Made by a program: the position numbers and the translations under genes. The notes below the pieces were generated by a model. The model made no database searches and was not told where the DNA came from. It saw nothing but the letters and a program-made list of their open reading frames with translations. From Uloborus plumipes (lineage: Eukaryota; Arthropoda; Arachnida; Araneae; Uloboridae), in the NCBI GenBank assembly GCA_038373865.1, contig JAXGGA010004679.1, positions 1-64,000 on the forward strand: a DNA stretch of 64,000 bases, given 5' to 3'. Shown here one piece after another: positions 47,932-58,092 of this stretch (its first letter is position 1; every line of letters begins with the position of its first letter).

Positions 47932-49698
47932 CTAGCAGTACGCGCACGGCAATGCCCGTGCGAAAAATGTAAAGAAAGTCAACTGAATAAATTTAAATTC
48001 ACTCCACCCTCTTAAATTATTATATTCTTTAATTCAAATGTGCACCACGATCTTTTAAAATATATTGATGACACTTTTAATGCCATTTTAGTTTGCAGTG
48101 CTCAATGCGAAGATTATTTTAGTTTTAAAGACTTTTTTCTTCTTTTCGTGTGTGTGTGACGAACTTATTTATTTTTAGCGAATTTTTTACGTTCCAATGG
48201 AACTTTTAACACAACTGTAGAGCCAAGATTTTCGAAAACTCTCAACGACCACAGCAATATTGCATTTGAAATTTAATATAATTCACCGATTTAACCGTAA
48301 TTTCAATGTAAAATTGGTCGCCAAATCTGAATTTATTAACATAGGGAACCGATTGTATCAGGTAGATCAGCCACAACCATTCTTCCATGATTTTAATGTG
48401 AACATTAAAAGGAAAGAAATATGTCTTTCGTACCATCGCTTTGAAGTGATTACAATCTAACAGTGACCCTCAAATAATCAAGATTTCACTGGCCGGGAAG
48501 TTTGGAAAATTTCCTGATTGTTGCCAAAATTTACGACGCCAAATATGAAAAGTAACTGAATAGCGGTGTTACAGAAAATGTCAGAGTGGAACTATTATTA
48601 TTAAAATTTTAGTGATGGCGGCATTAAATACATGTTTTAAACATGCAATAAAATACTCTTTAGACTGCAAACAACTACTGTTCCTTCCCAGACAGTTTTC
48701 TTTTTCTTTGATTTGGAGAAAGTAGTGTTTCACTGGCTGGGAGGTTTGGTAAATTTCCTGATTGTCGCCAAACTTTACGACGCCAAATGCGAAGAGGAAC
48801 TGAATAGCCATCCCTAAATTTTTACCAATAATAGTTCCATTGTGACATTTTCGGTAACACCGAATTTTGAGGAAGTCAACTTAATAAATTTAAATTCACG
48901 TTAACCCTCTGAAGACAAATTATTATATTCTTTAGTTCCAATGCGCTTCACAACCCTTTAAATTCCACTTAAAGTCATGTTAAAGTTTAAATCAATTCGC
49001 CAAATAAATATAAGAGACAGAAAGTTAAGTAAGTAACGGGAGATATTAATTAATCAAATTGAATAAATTTTCAAGGCTTAAATCTATACGCAAATTTAAA
49101 TCACAAAGTAACTTCAGGGACAAAAGAGCAGCTGATCAGGAAAATGGCTCTAGTGTTTCAGTTCTGCGTACAGAGTTAGGCCTTGAAAATTGATTAAATT
49201 TGATTAATTAATATCTCCTGTCCTAATTAACGGACAGAAACGTGCTAAAACTTTTCTTTTTCAGAAAAAAAACCCCTTTCCAACGATATATAATGTTTTG
49301 GGGTGTGGAAAGGTTTTCTCCCCTCAATTATGGCGGATACACCAAAAATGAGACTAATTATTTTTTTTAAAAATAACTAATTCGAAATTAAAAATTTGGC
49401 CTTCGAGGTGCACGAGGGCGGGGTACGTTCGACTTTTTGAGCCAAGTTTCAGGTCTGTAGGTGTTGTGGGGACTTCTGGCCAGCGGTTACAAACGAACAG
49501 ACACCGTCATCTTTATATATATAGATTTTAAAAAAATTTTCTAATTCAAAAATCGAAAATCGGGCTTCGAGTTCTGGTGGCCAGCCCCTTTGTGCTTCCA
49601 TGTAAAAAATTCCTGCGTGCGATAGATTTGGCTGGAGAGCTCGGTCAGACAAATGGACAGACAGACAAACACATTACACTTGTTTTTATTATTATAGA
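47932..49698 (-). mobile_element. Helitron on the minus strand with two apparent 5' ends
   Basis: On the minus strand the 3' end is the hairpin CGCACGG/CCGTGCG (47943-47962) followed by CTAG at 47932-47935, then T. Two 5'-type ends are present: TCTATAATAATAAAAACAAG starting at 49698 and TCTATATATATAAAGATGAC starting at 49525, each preceded by a base fitting A/T insertion and each followed by TGT-CTGT-rich sequence. This looks like one Helitron nested in, or fused to, the head of another. No Rep/helicase frame. Confidence 0.75.
47976..48961. repeat. Internal duplications within the minus-strand Helitron
   Basis: A segment with AATAAATTTAAATTCAC and AATTATTATATTCTTTA occurs near 47985 and again near 48887. 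A second pair (TTCACTGGCxGGGA ... ACGACGCCAAAT) lies near 48486 and 48727. GGTGTTACxGAAAATGTCA with GGAACTATTATT occurs directly near 48564 and inverted near 48822-48861. Confidence 0.75.
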
Positions 49699-50467
49699 TA
49701 ACTTCTAACTTTTCTCCCCTGCTAATATTGAAATGTTAAGATTCTGATGTTTCAAATAGCATGAAAAGATGTAATTTATAAATTATAAGCACTCGGTAAT
49801 TTATGAAATAATCTTCAACTTGGGCACTTGGGGCAATATGCTCTCAAAATATATCCCTTTTGTGTTTCAATAAAAAGAGAGAGAGAGAGAGAGAGAGAGC
49901 GAAAAAAAATGTTATAATGAAAGCGATATCAAATATATCCATTCAAACTGTTAGGGATTGTATTTCATAAAAACAACATTTAATTTTTTTACAGGAACAT
50001 TTTAATATCAAGAGTTTTTTCTCAAACAGTAAACGTGCAAACACAGAAAAAGCAAAATGTGGATTTGTGTTGGATTAAAAACAATTTTTAAGGTAAAGTT
50101 TTAATAATAAGTAAGATAAATAAGTATACATAAAGTAAAAATTGAATGTAAAATGTAACAAGTGTAAGTAGCTTTAGGAGGGATATACTGACGTTGCACT
50201 TCATACTTTTCGTTTTCATAGTTGTCCAAAAAAGAAAAAGAAGAATGTTGTTAAAAATTCAAAATAAAATTTAAAAAATTACGTCTGAATAAACAATTCT
50301 GTAGCAAGAAATGAAATCGGTTTTCTGCTCTATCATTCGAGTTAAAAGTAACGAAATTTAAACTAAAATCAATCAATGAGTCCAATCAATCAATCAACTG
50401 CCTATGTCACTTTTAATTCTAAGGAGAAATTGATTTCGTTTTCTGCTCATAACTTCTTTTATATTTC
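49699..50467. other. AT-rich sequence with a short (AG)n microsatellite
   Basis: (AG)n at about 49876-49899. Otherwise nothing recognised. Confidence 0.5.
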
Positions 50468-50764
50468 TTAGGCAGGGATTCAAGTGAAACAGCACTGCGA
50501 TCGCTTCGAATTGCAATCGCTACTGGAAGTGAATTACATTATCATCTACTTAACTTGGCATGACGTCACTACGGGTGGAGCCAATAAGAGCTCACAAGCA
50601 GTCAGTGATCTCCTCTTATTCGCCAAGTAGGTTGTGACGTTTTATCTAGCTCGTTTTTCATAGGCAAACGTCACGATGTTTTTATCAAGAAATGTTCTAA
50701 TGTAATTCATTTCCAGTAGCGATTGTAATTTGCGATGGCCTGTTTCACTTGAATCTCTGCCTTA
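50468..50764. mobile_element. 291-bp MITE, second copy of the GGCAGGG family (duplication TTA)
   Basis: TTA at 50468-50470 and 50762-50764 flank an element very similar to 39301-39613, with ends GGCAGGGATTCAAGTGAAAC and GTTTCACTTGAATCTCTGCC. It lacks the internal duplication of the other copy, so the shorter form is probably ancestral. Confidence 0.9.
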
Positions 50765-51203
50765 GAACAAATACGTTCACCGCAATTTCTTGGAGTTCTC
50801 TTCTTTATTGAGGAGGTGGGGGGGGGGGATTTATTTCTGATTTATTGACTTAAAAATAAGAAATGCTTCGATTTCTTTTGTAGACGTCAATTTTAAATGT
50901 TTTAAACAAAAAATTAAAGTCTTAAAAATATTTGCATCCAACCATTATGCACCTACGGTAGATCATTCTACTGATAGAGTTCGTTTGAAATGAATTTCTC
51001 TGTTAGATTAGGATTTTTGTATTTCGTACAGAATTAATTTTCTTACAGCATATAATGCTTCTTTTCGTTTCTTTAATTTTATTAATTTATTTATAAATGT
51101 TATTACACCTTCTTAAGCAATCAAGATTGCTATTGCTTTCCCTCTCAAACTTTTAATCCGAATTTTATTGGCTGCTTTAGACTAAGTATGAGGATTATAA
51201 GAG
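50765..51203. other. AT-rich unique sequence with an 11-G tract
   Basis: G tract at 50818-50828; nothing else recognised. Confidence 0.5.
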
Positions 51204-51353
51204 TAAGGGCCATGCTCCACATCGACGTAAAGCAGAAAAAATAGGCAGAAGCGTAAAATGGATTCAATGGTGTTCCTATGGAAAGTACCCGGATTTTCGG
51301 TTTCTGCCTTCAGTTTCGGTCGCGTTTTACGCTGATGTGGAGCATGGCCCTAA
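51204..51353. mobile_element. 144-bp palindromic MITE, second copy (duplication TAA)
   Basis: TAA at 51204-51206 and 51351-51353 flank a 144-bp element matching 36296-36439 in the opposite sense. Its right TAA is shared with the long element that starts at 51354. Confidence 0.9.
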
Positions 51354-53129
51354 GGGCCATGCTCCACATCGACGTAAAGCAGAAAAATTGGGCAGAAGCG
51401 TAAAATTTTCCTTTTTCGGTTTCGGTCGCTTTTCGGTCGGACGCGTGCTCCACTTGGGCAGAATTTTTTCTCTGCGCAGAAAAAAAGCGCCATCTGACGA
51501 AATAATCCTTGCATTTTCATTGGATATTTGATATTTAGATAACAAATAGGAAAAATACCTCATTATGAAGCATTATTCGAAATTATATGATTGGGTGAAA
51601 GATTGGCAACAAATAACCGAGCTTTAATAGTTATTTAATTTAGTTGGCATGGAATTACCCATCATAATAAAGCTTGTTATGAGCCAAGTCCTGTTTTTTT
51701 TACTTGGCGGTTTTTTATTTTCACTTTAAACGGATATATTTAGCGGAAACAAACCAAACTAGCTATAAAATTCCCATTCAAGTATTTTTTGTGAATTTCG
51801 CTAAGCATTGCATTTATTTTCTATTGTTTAAATCTTAAAAGTTGTTTTTTTTATTTCAAGAAAAAAATAGCTTTTTTTTTTGCTGTTGAAGAAAGCATAC
51901 TAAGCATTAGAGGGGATAAAAAAAAAGCTTCGGAGTGTTGAGTAGATGTTTTGGCGAAAAATACAGAAAATGCAGCACGATGCCATGAAACTTGATTTGA
52001 TGGTTGAATGTATTATTTGTTGTTTTGAGTTTTTACATTTTAATGGACATTTTGCAATGGCTTTGGTGCTAAAATTTTTGAGTAAACGCGTAGACAATGT
52101 TTCCGTACCGTTCGCAATTATACTATATATTCTGCGAAATGAATTTATAGCAACGCTATGTTTTAAGGGTCGTTTTGAGTTTTCAAAATTATGGCTGTTA
52201 TTGTACCTAAAAAAATATCAGTGCCTACTTACTTTGTCAAATAAATTAGACCCTCAAAGCCATGAAGCATTTATATATTTTTTGAATACGCCGTCAAAAA
52301 TAAAACACGTAAGCCATAACTTAAATAAATTTAAAAAAATCTTTAATACGTAAAATAACCTACACACTCTTTAATGAATCGCTAATCTTGAAAAATTTGC
52401 TATATTTAAAAATGGAAGTATTTATCAAAACACAAAACATTTCACTAAAACTTTATTACACAACATTAGCTAGTTTTATTATCGCCAAGCGATCCATAAC
52501 TCAGCCAAAGGTCAAATCTTTTTTTTTTTAAGCTCAATTAAAATAAGTAAATACACGAGCGGAATTATACATATATTTCCAATCTCGCCAAGCAATCAAT
52601 AACTTAGCAAAGCATGTCATAAATTGTAAGTTCCATTACAATGTAAAGCAGCCGAAGCACCATTGTTTCGAATCTCGCCAAGAAACTAGACTCCCGTAAT
52701 ACCGCCGAGTTTTGAATAAAATAATAAAAATCTCGCAAAGGACAGGAATTGTTGACATGATTACATATAACGAGATAGTGAACTTTAAAAGCCCCAACTA
52801 AAAGCTTATTTTTAGCCTTTCGCTAGTTGCCCCCCATTTTGCTTTTTAACTTGATTTTTTGTCATTAAGTAATGTGTATTTTCTCACTTCTCCTTTTGAA
52901 TATTTACCAAATGCACTTTCGTTAATGCAGTATAACAATGGCGGCCGCCAAGGCTAGAAATCTTTACATCTCACGATGAATTTCTATTGGCTGTTGGATA
53001 AATTAAAAATGCAAAATTTTTCAGTCCTCTATTACGCCGTGATTACGCCGCGTAAAAAGGAAAGTACCCGGATTTTCAGTTTCTGCCTTCAGTTTCGGTC
53101 GCGTTTTACGCTGATGTGGAGCAGGGCCC
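51354..53129 (+). mobile_element. Long PIF/Harbinger-like element A (1776 bp)
   Basis: Starts GGGCCATGCTCCACATCG and ends GATGTGGAGCAGGGCCC, with TAA on both sides (51351-51353, 53130-53132). Both ends extend into sequence shared with the 144-bp MITE (GACCGAAACTGAAGGCAG and its complement). The middle carries an open frame at 51946-52353 and, further right, several CGCCAAGxxATxxATAACT-like phrases. No Harbinger transposase motif recognised, so it is probably non-autonomous. Confidence 0.85.
51946..52353 (+). CDS. 135-codon frame shared by both long elements, unidentified
   Basis: Open frame inside element A, containing MQHDAMKLDLMVECIICCFE and, later, RVDNVSVPFAI. The same frame exists in element B on the minus strand (54295 down to about 53734), where an extra A in a run near 54050 shifts the frame. 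Past the stop in A, another frame continues to match B (QNISLKLYYTTLASF), so the ancestral frame was probably nearer 200 codons and A is itself frameshifted. Differences between copies in the first 80 codons are mostly amino-acid changing, as expected of decay. Rich in Leu, Phe, Ile and Cys; not recognisable as a transposase. Confidence 0.35.
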   Translation: MFWRKIQKMQHDAMKLDLMVECIICCFEFLHFNGHFAMALVLKFLSKRVDNVSVPFAIILYILRNEFIATLCFKGRFEFSKLWLLLYLKKYQCLLTLSNKLDPQSHEAFIYFLNTPSKIKHVSHNLNKFKKIFNT

Positions 53130-53132
53130 TAA

Positions 53133-54895
53133 GGGCCATGCTCCACATGAGCGTAAAACGCGACCGAAACTGAAGGCAGAAACTGAAAATCCGGGTACTT
53201 TCCTTTTTACGCGGCGTAATCACGGCGTAATAGAGGACCGAAAATTTTTGGATTTTTAATTTATCCAACAGCCAATAGAAATTCATCGTGAGATGTAAAC
53301 ATTTCTAGCCTTGGCTGCCGCCATTGCATGAACGAAAGTGCATTTGGAAAATATTCAAAAGAGAAGTGAGAAAATACCAAAAACTTAATGACAAAAAATC
53401 AAATGAAAAAAGCAAAAGGGGGGGGGGAGGGGAGCAACTAGCGAAATGCTCAAAATAAGCTTTCAGTTGAGGCTTTTAAAGTCCACCATCTCGTAATATG
53501 TAATCATGTCAACAATTCCTATCCTTTGCGAGATTTTTATTATTCCATTCAAAACTCGGCGAGATTACGGGAATATAGTTTCTTGGCGAGATCCGAAATA
53601 AATAATGGTGCTTCGGCTGCTTTACATTGTAATGAACTTACAATTTATGACATGCTTTGCTGAGTTATTGATTGCTTGGCGAGATTGGAAAGATATGGTT
53701 AATTCCGCTCTATTTACTTATTTTAATTGAGCTTTAAAAAAAAAAAGATTTGACCTTTGGCTGAGTTATTGATCGCTTGGCGAGAATAAAACTAGCTAAT
53801 GTTGTGTAATAAAGTTTCAGTGAAATGTTTTGTGTTTTGATAAACACTTTCATTTTTAAATATAGCAAATTTTTCAAGATTAGCAATAAATAGTAGAGTA
53901 TGTAGGTTATTTTACGTATTAATGAATTTTTTAATTTATTTAAGTTATGGGTTGCGTGTTTTATTTTTGACGGCGTGTTCAAAAAAAATTTGAATGCTTC
54001 ATGATTTTGAGGGTCTAAAAATCTTGGCAAGGTAAGCAGGCACTGATATTTTTTTTAGGTACAAGAACAGCCATAATTTTGAGAACTCGATACGACCACG
54101 AAAACATAGCGTTGCAATAAATTCATTTCGCAAAATATATAGTACAATTGCGAACGGTACGGAAACAGTGTCTACGCGTTTATTCAAAAAGATTAGCACC
54201 AAAGCCATTGCAAAATGTCTATTAAAATGTAAAAACTCAAAACAACAAATAATATAATCTACCATCAAATCAAATTTTATGTCATCATGCTGCATTTGCT
54301 GTATTTTTCACCAAAACATCTACTCAAAGCTGAAGCTTTTTTGTCACCTTTAATGCTTATTATGTCTTCTTCAAAAAGAGCTATTTTTTTCTTGAAATAA
54401 AAAAACATCAACTTTTAAGATTTAAACAATAGAAAATAATTGCAATGCTCAGCGAAATTCACAAAAATTACTGAATGGGAATTTTATTGCCAGTTTGGTT
54501 TGTTTCCGCTAAATATATCCGTTTAAAGTGAAAATAAAAAATCGCCAAGTAAATAAAACAGGACTTGGCTCATAAAAATCTATCATGACGGATAATTCCA
54601 TGCCAACTAAATTAAATAACTATTAAAGCTCCGTTATTTGTTGCCAATCTTTCACCCAATCATATTATTCCAGTAATGCTTTATTAGGTGTAATTTCTCC
54701 TATTTGCTGTCTAAATATCAAATATCCAATGAAAATGCAAGGATTATTCCGTCAGATGGCGCTTTTTTTCTGCGCAGAAAAAAAATTCTGCCCAAGTGGA
54801 GCACGCGTCCGACCGAAAAGCGACCGAAACCGAAAAAGGAAAATTTTGCGCTTCTGCCCAATTTTTCTGCTTTACGTCGATGTGGAGCAGGGCCC
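53133..54895 (-). mobile_element. Long PIF/Harbinger-like element B, inverted relative to A (1763 bp)
   Basis: Reverse-complement counterpart of 51354-53129 along its full length, with clear divergence (substitutions and small indels). Ends GGGCCATGCTCCACATGA and GATGTGGAGCAGGGCCC; TAA at 53130-53132 and 54896-54898. A G tract at about 53418-53426 is not matched by an equal tract in A. Confidence 0.88.
53734..54295 (-). pseudogene. Frameshifted counterpart of the 51946-52353 frame
   Basis: Two overlapping minus-strand frames together correspond to the frame in element A. Near 54295 it reads MQHDDIKFDLMVDYIICCFE; the shift falls in an A run (8 A here against 7 in A) near 54050, after which the match continues in another frame (NHEAFKFFLNTPSKIKH). 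Function unknown. Confidence 0.5.
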
Positions 54896-54934
54896 TAAAC
54901 TAATTTTTGAGCGCTGTAATTTAGAAATCATGTA

Positions 54935-55146
54935 CAGTACAAAAAATAAACTGCTGTTTTAACAGTATAATACTGGCAGCCGAATTTCCAGTTTGAAACT
55001 ATAAAATGCACAGTAAAACTGCCAATTTTACAGTAATAAACAGCAGAATTGCTAATTTTACCGCTTATTATGCATTTTACAGTTTTAAACTGGAATCTCT
55101 GCCGCCCGTATTATACTGTAAAAAGAGTAGTTTACTTTTTGCAGTA
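54935..55146. mobile_element. TACAGT-family element, copy 13 (short)
   Basis: Begins about CAGTACAAAAAATAAACTGC and ends TTTACTTTTTGCAGTA, with mutated termini. A single-unit form lying 37 bp right of element B. Confidence 0.8.
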
Positions 55147-55254
55147 TACTTATTTTACTTCATACTTCTTAATGCGAACCAAGCTTATAGGAATAGCCTT
55201 TAGAGTTAAAAAAGTTTTAAATATTTTATAATATTTTAAGTAATATTGTTGGGG

Positions 55255-55925
55255 AAAGTTAAAAAAGAACACCCAACCTTTCCGGTATTTGGCGTCGAAA
55301 TCCTTTTCCCGGTTTGCCACGCGGAGCGCAAGCACCCAATAATATTTATGAGGAATAAAAAAGCACTGCACCACAAAAACATAAATATGTTTGCAGAGAG
55401 ATGTCAAGACCAGGAATGGGAAATAACTTTCTGGAAGTCTGGAGTCGTCAATTCCCGCCGCTTGTCAAAAATCTGGTTAAAAATAGCTGAACTGAAACCA
55501 TTCATTCACCTAGGCCCGTGACTAATGCGAACTTAAACTTCACCCAGGATTCTTGCGAGTTATGTTTTTGCGTGGCAAAGACGAGGCGAGCAATAAATAA
55601 ATCAAAGGGGGGTGGGGGGTGGTACACCGCAGATTTATCTCCGTTTTTGTGCTTAATCGCTTTCCTGACGAGTTGTGGTAAAAGGATGGGTTTATCTCGC
55701 GCCCAACCCCTTAATTTGTCATTCCAACGTCAAAATGGTTCCATCCCGAATTGTGACAGTTGGGGCGTTCGACTGGGCCGAAAGGGTTGTGCGGGGCACT
55801 ATGGAAAATAATAACAATTCTTTGAGCCCATTGTGCACCTAATAGGCAGTGCTTTGGTGGTCCGCGCGGTTTTGCCGCGAATAAATCATCTTTATGAGTG
55901 ATGATTTATGACGAACATTTTGACA
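55255..55925. promoter_or_regulatory. GC-richer repeat-free block with inverted Hox/PBX-like sites
   Basis: About 670 bp of balanced composition. At its right end ATAAATCATC (55881-55890) and GATGATTTAT (55900-55909) form a perfect inverted repeat around TTTATGAGT. TGATTTATGA at 55902-55911 fits the PBX-Hox composite site, and the spacer holds a further TTTATGAG core. Two consecutive plus-strand frames (55246-55521 and 55518-55811) are open for about 90 codons each but match nothing I recognise. I favour a regulatory element over coding. Confidence 0.35.
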
Positions 55926-56477
55926 CTTCTCCATATCTCCGAACTTGCAGAGGGTAGGTTTTCAGGGTGAGGATAGTTTTCCCCCCTCCCTTAGAGAGGA
56001 CTCAACAGTGAGATTTTGGGAAGTTCTTTTCAGACTATCGCAGGGAAATTTTCAAATATTTTCTAGCAGTATGTTTTGGTATAGGAATTTAGTCAGGTGT
56101 TAACATCATCATACCATAAATATTTCATTTGTTATAGTAAAAGTATTTACGTATTTTGATTGAACCCTTTGTTTCCCTAAATAATTTTGGTTGTTTTATT
56201 GAAATCGATGCCTCTTATTTTGCTGAAATATTTTAAAAATTAATCCTGCGATTTACAGATACATAAAAAGTTTTCTTTCCTATTTTTTTTAACGAGAACT
56301 GTTAATCGCAATCCAGCAGTGAATTCAAATTGCATACGTATAGAAACATGGATCGAAATTTTACTAAAGAATTTTCGGACTTATGGGGATTCCAACTCAT
56401 GATGTTCAGATTATTCATGAAGCGACGGTTTCATCAAAAAAAAAAAAAAAACACTAGACTTCCTTTATGGAATGCTG
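55926..56477. other. AT-rich unique sequence, no feature seen
   Basis: No feature apart from an A tract near 56437. Confidence 0.5.
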
Positions 56478-57778
56478 TAGGGTGAAGTGGGGTAATTGTG
56501 TACCTGTTTTGACGAAATTCAACTTTTTAAGTTTCTGGTGGGGAGGGGGGTATTCAGAATTTTATTTTTTTTATATCATCTTTTAGCGGCGTTTCTCTAG
56601 ATTACAAACCACCCAAAGAATTTTTAAAAAACTATTTTTTTCATGGTTGTATTGCTATGTTTTTAAAACCATCTCTGAAGTACACATTTGCCCCACAAGT
56701 TGGGGCAAATGTGTACGCCGCATGAAAATCCTTTACAATTCAGTTGTTTTGCTGTTGGGCCAAATAAGTACAAAAAAGCAGTTAAGGACAAAAAATTCTG
56801 TGTATGATTTTTTTATTTCCGAATTCTCCAGCGGAAGCTATGCACTTTTTTGTTGCCCACCTTCTGTCCTCTCTTAATTGGTACAGTTTACAAAGGTGAA
56901 AACAAAGTACAAAGCATAGGATTAAAGGGGAAAAAACGTCTTTAATAGCAAAATTGAAAAGAACATGCCAAAATTTGTATCTTGGAATGTAAAAAAAAGG
57001 AATTATAGTGGCGAGTCCTGGCCAAAATGAGAATAGCAAATTTGAGTGAGACCTTCAGCAACTCTGCTAACCCATGTTGTAGGAGGAAAATTTAGCTGGG
57101 AATATCAAAACACCTCTTTTTCCCTCAGATGGCTCTGGAAGTTTGGTGACAATAGCATTGCCATCGATTTCGCTAATATCTTCAGAGTGAGGGTAAACGA
57201 AAGTGTTTTCTCCATTTTTTTCAATTAATTTATTGTGAGGAGGTTAATCAAACATTTGGGAACAAAAATATACGCCCTAATAAGATTGTAAAAGTCTAAT
57301 AAGGAGTGGGTAAATGTGTATTCTATGTAAATTTTGCTTAGGGTAAATGTTTACTGTAGTACACATTTGCCCCAGGAAAAAGTACACATTTACCCCGTGA
57401 CTGAAAACAAACCGGGGTAAATGTATACATAGGTAAACATTAATTCAACTATTCTGCAGCCATTAATGAGGAAAACAACTTACCTTCAAGTGATTTATCC
57501 AAGAACTAATCAAATTTAGCTGAAAATGGTGATCCTGCAGCACTGTAAACAAAAGTCCACGAAATGTGATTCACAACGAAAAAAAAAAACACCTGACAAA
57601 ATGGAGGCAGATTGATAAAGCCTTATTATCTGGACATAGGTGCAGCCATCTGAGAAGTGATCACTAACCTACAGGCTTCCAAATGGTGCCAATAGATAGC
57701 AGCTAGCTTCAGTTTTTCCTCCTTTTTTCAAATGAGTACACATTTGCCCCAAGTACGCAATTACCCCACTTCACCCTA
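56478..57778 (-). mobile_element. pogo-like element with TA duplication and many internal end-motifs (1301 bp)
   Basis: TIRs of about 29 bp with two mismatches, starting TAGGGTGAAGTGGGGTAATT. The motif ACACATTTGCCCC / GGGGTAAATGTGTA recurs at about 56682, 56702, 57307, 57341, 57360, 57382, 57414 and 57737, in both orientations. A minus-strand frame at 57067-57243 matches the tail of pogo-type transposases, so the element derives from an autonomous pogo-like transposon. Confidence 0.88.
57067..57243 (-). pseudogene. C-terminal fragment of a pogo-type transposase
   Basis: A minus-strand frame runs from just after a TAA (57244-57246) to TAG at 57067-57069. It includes ENTFVYPHSEDISEIDGNAI and then VTKLPEP and KRGVLIF. 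The order NTFVYP - acidic D-x-x-x-I-D stretch - KLP-P is the pattern seen near the C-terminus of pogo/Jerky-type transposases. The catalytic domain and DNA-binding region are absent from the element. Identification rests on a short motif and the pogo-type TIRs around it. Confidence 0.6.
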
Positions 57779-58092
57779 CATAAAAGCATTGCTTGATTAA
57801 AAAAAAAAAAAAAAATGTCAGTTTTTTGTACAAAAATAAATAAATAAATAAATAAATAATAAAACATTGATTGTCTCTATTTTTGGCCAAAACCGCCGAA
57901 AAAATCTTCTAAAGGATACTTTACTTTTTAAATTTGATGAATTATTTGATGAGTTATGGGTTGTCAGACAAAAAAAGCCTCTCAGTTATACACATGATTT
58001 GCGTTCACATACGTTTTCGAAGCTTTTAATAAACATAGTTTGATTTTGGACATTTTTGACCTTCCTTTTCTTTCTATTCTATTCTATTCTAT
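57779..58092. other. AT-rich sequence with simple repeats
   Basis: An A tract near 57800, (TAAA)n at about 57835-57859 and (ATTCT)n at 58072-58095. Confidence 0.7.

Noticed and set aside
51354..54895. Palindrome as a pure assembly artefact
   Set aside because: The arms differ by many substitutions and indels and each boundary has a proper TAA; a folded-back contig would give near-identical arms.
55246..55811. Two consecutive ~90-codon plus-strand frames read as a small operon-like pair
   Set aside because: The second frame starts at GTG, the sequence is animal-like, and no domain is recognised; kept only as part of a candidate regulatory block.
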